From assembly GCA_032719365.1 (NCBI GenBank), contig CM064872.1:16771572-16835571 (forward strand): DNA of 64,000 nucleotides, in the 5' to 3' direction. Position 1 is the stretch's first letter. The number at the start of each line of letters is the position of its first letter. A model generated the notes under the pieces. That model was not told where the DNA came from, made no database searches, and saw only the letters and a program-made list of their open reading frames with translations. A program made the translations under genes and the position numbers. Source of the stretch: Prinsepia uniflora. Its lineage: Eukaryota; Streptophyta; Magnoliopsida; Rosales; Rosaceae. Below are positions 1-10,575 of this stretch, piece by piece.

Positions 1-679
1 ATTTTATAATCCAATCCCCACCTAATTCAATCCTAGCCATCCAATTCAATTCTAACTTTAAATCCACACCCTCCATCCCATCTCTCTTTCTCTCATCAGC
101 CATCCCCCTTCTTCTTTGTTCATCCTCCCACCCGAAACCCATAACCCCATTTTTCTTCATTTTCTTCATTTTCTTTCAAAAACCGAAACACAACCCACAC
201 CCCACCTCACCTTCCCTTATCTGAGTCATAAGTGACCGTGGGAGGAGTGTGAGAGGCAGAGGACGGAGAGGCTAGACGGTGGCCCACGGTGGAGGCCACG
301 GCGGAACGAACCCGTGAGGTAAGGAAATATTTCAAATTTTGAAATTTAGTTTTGTTAGTTGTTATTCGATTCTAAGGGTTAAGTTAGGTTGCTGGTGGTC
401 CTAGGAGGAGGTTAGGATTGGTTTTGGGGCTTGGGGTGGCCTGGAACGGTCGTGAACGACGGAGGAAGTCACGGCCGCCATGGCCGAATTGGAGGTACGA
501 GTTTTAGTTGTTTTCCTTCCATTTTAATGTCATAGAACCTTAGCTTAGATTGATACGAGTAGAATGGGACAAACGGGAACGATTTTGGTGGCCGAACGGC
601 GGAGAACCGGCCGGGTCAAGTCGCGGGTCACGGCGACCCGGTTGCAGGGTTCGGGTCGACCCGTCGAGTGGTTGAAGGT

Positions 680-960
680 GGTGACGTGGCATGATGACGT
701 GGCACCTGTCAGATTGTCAGGTGACGTGGACCACTCATCAGCCGACACATGTCACATGTCAGTGCACAGTCAGCACTGACATGTCAGTGACGTGGCCTAA
801 TCAAGGGCTGACACGTGGCACTGACGTGGACCAGTGCCGTGATGACACGTGGCACATGTCAGATTGCCACGTTGCACTGATAGCACAGTGACGTGGACCA
901 ATGGGAGCATGACACGTGGCACCTTTCAGAGTCTGACATGTCAGACCTGACAGTTGTCAG
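680..960. promoter_or_regulatory. Cluster of ABRE/G-box-like ACGTGGC motifs in the LTR
   Basis: The segment is built of degenerate short repeats combining GACGTGG, ACACGTGGCA and ATGTCAG. The 10-mer ACACGTGGCA occurs three times (about 811, 845 and 912). This is the core of plant ABA-response elements bound by bZIP factors. Equivalent arrays occur at 8335-8700 and 13865-14225 in other LTRs of the family. Regulatory activity is inferred from the motifs only. Confidence 0.45.
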
Positions 961-1699
961 ATGACGTCTGCGATGACGTCAGCATGTACTGTAGCAGGCG
1001 CGTGAAGCCCACGCGCAGCCACTTCAGGCGGCGCGTGAGGGCGCGTGGCAGGGAATTTGGGGAAGGTTCCAACCTACGAAATCATCTATTCGATGTAACG
1101 AACATTTTGGGACTGGTTTCGTGTCGATTGGACACCGTCTCGATATGTTTCGGGGCATCGGAAGGTTTAGGTGCGGGATTAAAAATAGTTAAAAATACGG
1201 GAAAATTACGGAGCTTTTGTAGGAGGTTAATTAAGTAGTTAGTAACCTTCTATTACGATTTGGACAGGTTTGGGAGTCCTGGTGATGGTGATCGGCTCGG
1301 GGAGCCGTATGGCACGCAAATCGAGGCGGTAGCTCGGACGGTCTGTGAGTGGACCTTGTTTTCTAAATTGGTGCATGTATAAATGTTTATTGTATGTTTT
1401 ATTACTTGTTTGATGATGCCATGGGTGCATTTGTGTGTGGTTACGTATAAGCACGTATTTCGAGGTTTAAGCCTTATACGGTGCTTATACAGGTCTGTAT
1501 TTCTTTATTCGTTTTAATTAAATGGCTTTGGATTTATAAAAGGATAAACTCGGGTATGAGACCCATTTGGTTTTGTCTCGGGCATATGACCTCAGATTCC
1601 GGGCACGGTGCCCAGCTGATGTCCTATGTTTGGGCACGAGACCCAATCACTTTACGGTTTTGATTTCAGGTCATGGAACCTTAAATGGATTCCCAGGTT

Positions 1700-1876
1700 C
1701 ATGACGGTTTATGGGAACCGGCATGAACCCTTGTTGGTTATTACGGTACATGACGGTTTATGGGAACCGGCATGTTACCTCGGTTATGTTATTACGGTAC
1801 ATGACGGTTTATGGGAACCGGCATGTTACCTGATTATGGATATTATGGATCATGACGGTTCAGGGGAACCGGTCAT
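1700..1876 (+). repeat. Tandem repeat, about 50-bp unit, 3.5 copies
   Basis: The phrase CATGACGGTTTATGGGAACC recurs starting at 1700, 1749, 1800 and (diverged) 1851, giving a period of 49-51 bp. It lies in the middle of the LTR at 1-2681 and is absent from the other LTR copies here, so it is an expansion private to this copy or subfamily. Confidence 0.8.
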
Positions 1877-2681
1877 GAATGTTTATGTTATGTATATATA
1901 TGTTCATCTACCTTCCTTTACTTCTATTATCTCCTCCGGGGAGGGTCGTTGGCCTAGGTGGACCCCGGAGTAGTCACGGAGCACCGACTGAGTGGAGTCA
2001 CCCCCTAGTTGGGTTCCTTACTCTCAGGAAGGCTATGGTTACTATTACCTCGGGTAGGGTCAGTGGTCTGCGGACATTGACCTTGACTTTGAGATGACTC
2101 GGATTGAGACCCGGGTAGCACGCGCGTAGCTTTGGATACCGTGACAGGATTGGTTGTGTGACTTATATATATGTATGTGATGTATATATGGTATATGATA
2201 TGTGGTGTGCACAGGTGTGCACAGGATTTGAGCAGTGGCTCGTGTACTTGGTTTCTTTATGGTTTGGGGCCGAGTCCCGTATGGATTTGGGCAGTGGCCC
2301 GTATGGTCGTTTTCATTGTGGTCCTTTCGACCTTGGTTTATATCTGCTTTGGGCTTAGTCCCACATATGGTTTGTTTTTGGATAAATGGTTTTCGAATGC
2401 ATGCATGCTTTTTTAGTGGAGGGTACAAATGTCTTATAAAATGTTTTTATAAACTCTTGTTTTGTCCACTCACAGTTTTTAATGTTTTGACTGCCCTTCA
2501 GGTTGACATCGGATGTGGACTGTAGCAGAGACCGAGATATCACATGCCTCCTCTGGATCCTGGCGTACTCTGATAGCCCGGGAGGGCAAAGGTCGGAAAT
2601 ATCCCTTGTCTGACACTTCGTGTCAGACGGGAGCAGGGTCATCCCGCACTAATCCCGGGGGGATTGGGATGGGTCCTGTCA

Positions 2682-2845
2682 TAGCACCTCCTGGTCCCAC
2701 TACGATCACTACTCCAACCAAAAATCGACTCGGACTCATGGCGACACCTTCCTCTTTTACTGCTCCGACTCGAAACCAACCTGAACCTTCCCCAATGCAA
2801 CAACCTTTCCTCTTTTCTCGTGAATTGATGATGTTTCGAATTTGA
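2682..2845 (+). pseudogene. Possible exon tail of an unidentified gene, abutting the LTR
   Basis: Directly after the LTR terminus an open frame of about 54 codons runs to a TGA at 2843-2845. It is rich in Pro, Thr and Ser and ends in FLFSRELMMFRI. The codons look more gene-like than the surrounding repeat. It could be the C-terminal exon of a host gene cut by the LTR insertion, or chance. I do not recognise the family and cannot see upstream exons. 2846-3442 after it is AT-rich, UTR-like sequence with no other feature. Confidence 0.25.
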
Positions 2846-3442
2846 ATTCGATTTAAAAAAGCTAAACAATTGTTGTGAATTCTTGTCTTTTTATTTCCTA
2901 GTTGTTTGTTATTGCTGGCCTTTACCATTTGGTTTCTTGTTGTTGAGTAAAGGTAAAGTTATGAAATTTATTATTATTCAAGATGGGTTTTACTCTTCTA
3001 GATTGCTATTGTCGTATGGTGGCCAGCGACATGTGGATGAAGGCGGTGGATAAAGTGTTTGGGTATATTGGGCTCTTCAAAAGGCGACCATGAGAAATGG
3101 TGATTGGTGAACAAGTTGGGTGTTTTGGGTTGGGGATGGTAAATTCTAAAATTACCATTAAAATTGACAGCAACTTAAAAAGGTTAAACGAAAAAGGTGC
3201 TGAGTAGAACGACTCAGGAGTTTTAAGGTGCATAATAAGTAAATAATGAGAATATGATGTAAAATAAAACTTGTATAAAAGAATAGGATGCATTTAAACT
3301 AAAAAACCCCCCTTTTTTTCTCTTTTGTACATTAACTTTTTTTTCCCGAATAATATAATACTCAATTTTTGCTAGGACACCCCTATTTAGAAAAGTAGTT
3401 GTTATTAATGATTCAAGTCTATAAGTTTAAGTTAAGCTCTTA

Positions 3443-3900
3443 TGTAACGACCCAGACCTTAATTACGTGATTTTTACATAAATTTACGGAATTTATTTAG
3501 CTTGTTGGATGGTTTTGCCCTAGGTTTACACTTGGCTTACTAAATGAAGGAAGGGCATTTCTAGGAGAGGAAAAATATGGATATTTTTTGGAGTGGATAA
3601 GGTTGCATCATTATCACCATCTCTCATTGTCCCTCACTCGCTCTCTCCCTTTTCCCGTGCAACAAACAAACACACACACAAAAACAACCCAACCATTCCA
3701 CCTTGATTTTGAGACGTTTTTCAAGTGAACTAAGGCTAGAAACAAGTTCTAGGGACCTTCACTAGCAATGTGAGCTAGGGATAGGGTTTGAAGGTGGCGG
3801 ACGTCGGGATTGAACAGTGTGAGAGGAGGAAGGTTGACCGAAACATTGGAGGCTTGTATCTTGAAATTTAGGTACTATTTCTGAATTTTGAGCAGGAGCT
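3443..3900 (+). repeat. Head of an old, diverged LTR (right edge approximate)
   Basis: It starts TGTAACGACCCAGACC, the family start, but diverges from the other heads within 20 bases. It has the usual leader layout: a CT-rich stretch (about 3620-3700) followed by a GGTACTATTT step near 3870. It probably belongs to the same solo LTR as 7304-7419 and 16031-17403. The five bases before it (TCTTA) nearly match the five after 17403 (CCTTA), as expected for an aged target duplication. Confidence 0.5.
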
Positions 3901-5522
3901 TGGAGAGAATCAGTTGTGCCGAGTTCCCCATTGGCTTAGGAGTGGCGTGGTTGCTGTTTAGTAGAGGTTTGGCCGGGTACGTAACCCATGTTGCAACCGA
4001 TTGTCGGAAAGTACCGACAGAGTTTAGAGTGTGGGAGTCTAGTGGTAAGACTTAGTGGAATTGGAGGATCAGTTGACTTGGAATGTCACTGATAAGAGAC
4101 CCAATGTTCTTTTCTATGGAACTTCGGAAGTTGATTTCGATCAGAATAAAAGCACGCCTCTTTCTGCTAATTAGTATACTTTTTTTCTAGTGAACTTCTC
4201 ATCACCTTGGGAAGTATGAGTTGTCAGGATTGAGCTGAAGTAAGGAGTGACTTGGTCGTGGAGGGATCACGACAGTAGTTAGCCACACATATTATTGGTT
4301 GGTTCTTGGTGTCACTAGTGTGCTTATTGAACATCAATTTGGTGGACTCCTATTGGTCATGGGTCATTGGCTGAGAGAGTTAGTGTGGATCCTAGGCGAA
4401 TCAGGTAGTGTTGAGATGATTAAGGTGATCAAGGTTTAATGGGTGATTTGGTGGTTGAGTTGGTTGGAGCTCGAGTGGTCCGAGGATCGAGGAAGAGTTT
4501 GGGATCGGCGTTTGCCAACCAGGACGATGAAGTTGGGATTCACTCAATTAAGATGAGTGTAAGTGATTGGTTGGTAAACAGGTAGTGGACAGACTAATCC
4601 GAGGTTGTGGTGATACGTGGACTGGTATGCGGTTATTGGTACTGTGCACTTGAGCACTAGGTTGAGTCCGTGTTGAACGTGTTAGATTGGTTTCGATATG
4701 GTTGATTGGTTTGTTGAGAACGTGGACTAGATATCGGATATTGTGCTTGTGGGCAGAGTGATCTTGTGAGAGTTCAGTGATTGCATGAGCTTGGAGCTCA
4801 GAGTCGTGGATGGCCAGTGGAACCCTAGAGTTTGAGTTGTGTTCTCACTGGAGGAGCTAGTATTCAGTGGGGTCCAGATACACTCAGGTGAGTGAGATGT
4901 CCGTTGGTATTAGACAAGTGAGATGACAGTTTGAAACTTCTTCCGAGTCTAGATTACAGTGTTGGACATTGAGTGAGACAAGGTTTGGTACGGGGTACCA
5001 AGTGAGACTCTAGAGTGAGTCGGGGTTGTGTTAGTGACTCGAACAGTGACCGTGTGTTGAGAAAGGTTTCAAATCTTTGTGAGAGCAAGTTGTCAACTTG
5101 AGTAGATTGTTGAGAAGAATCGTTAGGCTAAAAGCTGAAAGATATCTATCAGCTTGATTTGATGGAATTGTCAGCATGGTGGCAGACTTGTCTGTTTCGT
5201 TTCGGATAGTACCTGTGTAGGTGACAAGTGAGATCGACGAGTGTCGGTGTCTCGAGTGAGACTAGTGAGCAGATGTTTGGATTTCTGAGACTTGGATTGT
5301 GACTATATCCAATCCAACGGTTAATGCTATTCTGGGTGGATGATGGATTGTGGTTAACGTCGAGCGATGTTTGGGTACAGACGAGTACAACGGTTAGTAG
5401 ATGGACGTATACGTTTACACGAGAGTGCCCAGAGTTGGAGGTAGAATTGGATTTCCACAATTTGGACGTGGATTTGGGTCAGTTTGAATTTCAAGGAAGA
5501 AATTATTTTAAGGAGGGTAGAT
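3900..5522 (+). mobile_element. Non-coding internal remnant of a LARD-like LTR element
   Basis: This non-coding stretch leads into the polypurine tract AAGGAGGGTAGAT (5510-5522) just before an LTR head. Around 4860-4990 it resembles 12790-12900 of the complete element at 7420-16030 (shared wording such as CAGATACACTC and GTGAGTGAGATGTC). No open frame longer than about 100 codons and no retroviral motif was seen. Its own 5' LTR is missing, so the element is truncated. The left edge is approximate. Confidence 0.55.
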
Positions 5523-7303
5523 TGTAACGACCCTTCCCAAATTTACAAGATTAATTAAGGATTATCGTGACTAATCAGGGATTAGTCGAGGGATTTACGG
5601 ACGATCAGTCTAAAATGATGATTTTGCCCTTGGAAATGGGTAAAAAGTTAAATTTTGATCCGAGAGGTCAAATGCACGAGAATCGAGGATTTTTATATAG
5701 ATTGGGACGTTACGAGTCCGTAGACAAGTGACACATCAAAATCGGACGTCGTACAGGAAAGTTATGGTTCACGAAAGGAATTGGGAACTATTCACAGATT
5801 GTTTGATTTTCAAAAAGGTTTGTTTTTAGTGGGACCCAAATATCTGATTTTGGACCATATGATGAGTGACATTTGTCACCCACCCTATGGCCCATTTTCT
5901 TTATTCATGCACCATCACCATCATCCTTCATTCATCTTCATTATCTCATTTTCTTCTCCAAAATCGTACCCACACCACCACCATCATTCCATCATCTTCC
6001 TTGAGACCTTAGAGGGACAAAGGAAGTGTGTGAGAGACCAGGGAACGGCCAAGGACGGCAGAGCCGCCACGGGGATGGCTGGAATCGCGAAAACGAAGGT
6101 AAAAATCGTGGGTTTGAATTTTGGGTTTTTGCTTTTGATGGTGTTGATCGATTCTAAGCTTAGGATGATGTTCCTTGAGCTCATACAAGCTTGAAGGTGC
6201 AATTTTGGACGGTTTTGGACATCGAAGGTGGCCAGAATGACGATCAGAAGTTTGGTCGAAACATTGAACGTCCATAACTTTAAATCCAGGTACTTTCTTC
6301 AATTTATGGGTTTAGATTTGGAATTCTTGGATCGAGTAGATGAATTTATATAGGTAGAACGTCTAATTTGGTTGATAAATGAGTGAGTTATCGAAGTTTG
6401 AATTTTGGGGTGGAAATAAAGTTTTCCTGTGAGTTTGACCTACTTGACCGGCGAGTTGACCCATTAACTGGTGAGTTGACCTGTTGACTTTGATCGAGTA
6501 GACTTTGACCGAGTTGACTGTTGACCGTTGACTTTGACCATTGACCATGATGTCAGCATTGACTTTGACCAAAGTTGATCGAAAACTTTGACTGGTGCGT
6601 GGGGGAGCGTGGTTGTGCATTTCGAGGTGAAATCGGTCCCATTTGAAAGGTTTCGACGATCCGAATCTAATGGTGGTGATTTTGGGTCGATCAAAGATCT
6701 TTAGATTGGTCAACTCAGAATTGAAACTGAGGGGTACGCGTAACCTTAGAGACCGTGGCATTATTTGACATCTGAGATGTCAGACATCTGGGATGCCAAG
6801 GATTAGTAAACTGTATTTCACTGGATTGATTGTTTGGTATTAACGGATTTGGGATATGACCCACATACTTGATTTTGGGCTGAGTTCCCACTTGGATTTA
6901 TGGATTTAGGCTAAGGCCCTAATGATTTGAGGAAGGAAATGGCTTTGATTGATAATCGTTTATTAAGTTTGATTTGATTTAAGTAAAAGGTTGAGTTAAT
7001 TGATTTTCGAATGCATGCATGTTTTTTTTAGTAAAGGGTATAAATATCTTTTCTAAAATGTATTTTATTAAACTATTTCTTTTCATCCATTCACAGCTTT
7101 GGTGTTTTAAATACCCATCAGGTTGATCGCGGTTGCGGGCTGTAGCAGAGACCAAGACATCACATTCCTCCACAGATCCTAGCGTACTCTAGATAATTTC
7201 AAGCGGGTTAAGGTGAAGTTTATCCCTTGTCTGACATGTGGTGTCAGACGGGAGCATGGCACATCCCATGGTAATCCCGAGGGAATTGGGATGGGTCGTG
7301 TCA
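5523..7303 (+). repeat. 3' LTR of the truncated LARD-like element, internally deleted
   Basis: It starts TGTAACGACCCTTCCC immediately after a polypurine tract and ends GGGATGGGTCGTGTCA at 7303. At 1.78 kb it is shorter than the 3.1-kb relatives. The part around 6760-6800 jumps over the region that holds the upstream CTGTGAGTGGAC arm in other copies. The tail block near 7084-7121 (CCATTCACAG, T-rich tract, ATCAG|GTTGATC) is kept. Confidence 0.75.
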
Positions 7304-7419
7304 GTCAGCATGTTATGTGCCACATTGCATATGGTTAGTGGTGCCACATGGCAGAGTTGTTAGGTTGTCAGGTCCATGTGGCAAGGCCACGCCAGCTATA
7401 GTTGATGTCAACGACTAAT
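7304..7419 (+). repeat. Fragment of the old LTR between two insertions
   Basis: A short stretch with CCACATGGCA and GTCAG wording typical of the middle of family LTRs, caught between the LTR ending at 7303 and the element starting at 7420. Its last bases, CTAAT, nearly match CTAAC just after 16030, which supports the 7420-16030 element having inserted into it. Confidence 0.55.
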
Positions 7420-10400
7420 TGTAACGACTCATCCCTAATTTCGTGATTAATTAAGGATTAACTAAGGATTAATTGAGATTAATCGAGGATTATCAAACGA
7501 TTGAGGTGAAATTACAATTTTACCCCTAGAAAGGGTAAGAAATTAGCTTTTAAATCGAGAGGTCCAATGACTGAGGACCATTACGTAGATCGAGATGATA
7601 CGAGTCCATAGACTAGCGACACGTCCGAATCGAACATCGTATGGGAAAATTACGGATGTAAAATGGTATTTCAAACTATTTATGGTGGCATGTTTTACGA
7701 GGATTAACTTTTGGGTTTGTCTTTAGTGGGACCTAAAATATCCATTTTAGACCAATGGATGAATGACAAGTGTCACTCATCCCATTAGCCCTTCATCCCA
7801 CATTCATGCACCATCTCCTTTCTCATTTCAAACCTTCCTGAAACCCATCCCAAAACCATTATCTTTTTCATCACCTGATACTGACCTATGAGAGGGGTAG
7901 AGAGTGACTGAGGGAGACCGTGATAGGTGGACAAGATGACGGATGATGGCAGAGGACGCGGTGGCTGGCCATGAAACTAGGTAAACTCGAAACCCGTTTA
8001 GGTCGAAATTTTTGGGTTTGGATTTTAGGGGTTGAAACCCTCTTCTCTGATCATATTCATCTTCCATGCATCCCTGCGAGAGTGTTTGACCAAAAATGAA
8101 GGAGAAAGGACAACCAGAAGAGACTGGGTTCGAGTTCAAACATGGACCCGTGAAGTTTCAATCAGGGCCAAGCTTTTCTGGCAAGGTTTTCTACTTTCAA
8201 CCTCGTAGATCCATTCCTGGGTACATTACGAACATAATGGAAAAAATGGTGGATTTTGGTGAAGAAATAAGGGAGATACTACCGGGTTGAGTTCGTGGGT
8301 CAAATCAACTTGTTACAGTCAAAAGCGTTGACCCGTCTAGAGGAAGACGATGATGACGTGGTAGTCCACGTCATCTTGTCAGGCCACGTGGCCAACCACG
8401 TGATGCCACATGGTAATCTGTCAAAGGTTGTCAGGTTCAGTTAGTAGTGACCTGGCAATGCCATGTCAGACCTTGTCAAACCATGTGGACCAGTGAGGTT
8501 ATGCCACATGGCAACATGTCAGAGGGTGTCAGATGACGCGGCAGCTAACATGGTAGGTCCACGTAAGCATTGTCAAACCATGTGGACTAGTGAGGTAGTG
8601 CCATGTGGCAGTGTGTCAGAGGTGTTAGAGACATGTGGGACCAATCAGGGTGTGCCACATGGTAGCTTGTCAGACTGTCAGATTTCAGAGTTGTCAGGCT
8701 AACGTCAGCATTGACCGGTGTGACGACAGCGTTGACCGTCGTTGACTGGCGTTGACCAGAGCGCGTGAAATTTTACCTACTCGTGAGGGTGCGTGGGCAA
8801 AAATTTAGCGATGAAACCAGTCTTATTCAAAAGATTTCAACAATCTGGATCCAATGGTGGTGGTTTCAGGTCGATCGGGGGTCGTTTGATAGGTCATTTG
8901 GAGGTTTTTAGCCTTGGGAAGCTTGTTCGAGACACGTTGACTGTTCCGGGAGTTTTAAGGGTTTATGATTAGGACTTGTATCAATGTATAGTGACCTTTG
9001 AGTATGATTTTGACAGGTCTAAACGTCCCGAAGACTGTGGATAAGCTTTAGATTGGCTTACGGCGCGGGTTTTGGAGTGCGTAGCGTGGACCATCTGTGA
9101 ATGGATTTTGTTTTATGAAATGATGCATGCATAAATAATTTATATGTTTTATAAACATGATTTGAGGTGCATTGATTGCATATAATTTAAATGTGATTTG
9201 TGTTAATGATTTGGCATTTTCGTAGAAAATGGTATATGACACGTATTTCGATATTTCTGTTTTTATATAATACTTGGGCTTAGGCCGAGTATTCTACGTG
9301 CATGTGGCTTATATGATTTGACTGATTTCACGGAAATATGCTTGAAATCGAGGATTTGATTAGTGGTTTTGAGATGATTTCATGGGGATACGTGAAATCA
9401 ATATTTCGGGCATGTGATCCAGTTGATTACGGATTTTGACTTGGATTTTAGTCAAAGGGGATTTTGAACATTGATTTAAATAATGAAATGGTTTTCGGAT
9501 TTGGAAATAACATTCGGGCATGTATCTCAGTTGATTTGTGGTTTGACTTAGAGTATAGTCAAACATGAATGATTTCGGGTTGTGACCCTGTTTTGAATTT
9601 ACTAGTTTGAATTGGATAGGATTCTAGGAATCCTGGATTTATGAAGTGTTTTTTAGCACTGTTTTTATGATGGTTTTATGGAAACAGCTTTGATGAAACT
9701 ATATTTTGGGCGTGGACCCGTTTAAGATGATTTGTGAAATTTTTTCCACACGACCATCATCTATGATGTGATGATAGCCTCCAGACGTCAACCATCTTAT
9801 GTGATGTGTGATCCTAGAGAGGTCACGGGGACACTACTTGCAGGAGTGTTAGAGATGGACATTTTGCAGACGTCGAGCTAGGGGTTCCGAGCCTGTAGAT
9901 GTCATCGCTCAAACGTCGACCATCCTGTATGATGTGTGATACTGCGTTAGAACACCTAGACGTCGAACCATGGGCTCCAGAGCCAGGTGTATATTTGGAT
10001 TTGTAATCCCGAGTATCATGCGCAGCGCTGATATCGTGACTATTGATGAGATGAGAAGAGATAGATGTTGGATACGAGGATTGGTTATATTTTTTATGAT
10101 TGCTTTAGATACGGATGCTTTCAATGGTTATTGCTTTGAAAAGAAATATGGTTTGGTTTTAAGAAGAAACTCGATTGCTTTGTGTTGGTCTTAGGATGAT
10201 TGCATCAATTTTCTTATATACTGTTTTGTTAAACTGAAATGGTTTTGAAATTGATATGCATGCATGATTTTAAGTGAAAGGTATAACTGTTATTTTTTAT
10301 AAATTATTTTTATAACTGTTTATTTTTTTCCACTCACAGCTTTTAATTTTTTTATACCCTTTAGGTTGATTGCGAATAAGGGCTGTAGCGGAGACCGAGA

Positions 10401-10549
10401 CATCACATGTCGCCGCGTACTTTGGAAATCACTGCGCACTCTAGTAACCCCGAGCGGGTTACTGTGTTATCCCTGGTCTGGCACGTGGTGTCAAACAGAA
10501 GCAGGGCATATCCCACGATAATCCAGGGGGATTGGGATGTGTCTTGTTA
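7420..10549 (+). repeat. 5' LTR of the LARD-like element
   Basis: It starts TGTAACGACTCATCCC and ends GGGATGTGTCTTGTTA, a decayed form of the family end. It contains the ACGTGG-rich block (8335-8700), a mutated upstream arm CTGTGAATGGAT (9095), the downstream arm TCCACTCACAG (10329) and the acceptor-like TTTAG|GTTGAT (10364). Confidence 0.85.
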
Positions 10550-10575
10550 GCTTGTTATTAGAGCACTAGGTTGCT
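10550..10575 (+). other. Degenerate primer-binding site (tRNA-iMet type)
   Basis: Just after the LTR end the sequence TTGTTATTAGAGCACTAGG resembles the intact site TTGGTATCAGAGC at 38060 with a few changes. TGGTATCAGAGC is complementary to the 3' end of plant initiator tRNA-Met, the common primer of LTR elements. Confidence 0.6.

Larger units (their letters stand above)
1..2681 (+). repeat. Partial LTR of the 3-kb gypsy-like family (5' end outside window)
   Basis: This stretch matches, in order, the long LTR at 38915-42027: the GCGCGTG-rich block near 1000, the CTGTGAGTGGAC motif at 1343, the GTCCACTCACAG motif at 2464, the CAG|GTTGAC step at 2501 and the family terminus GGGTCCTGTCA ending at 2681. 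The TGTAACGACC head is missing because the window starts inside the LTR. No gag or pol follows the end, and no primer-binding site is visible, so it is probably a solo LTR. The target duplication cannot be tested because the left end is not in the window. Confidence 0.8.

Noticed and set aside
5935..5990. CACCACCACCATCATT-rich run resembling a His-rich coding stretch
   Set aside because: It lies in the CT/CA-rich leader of an LTR and is poorly conserved as protein among copies.
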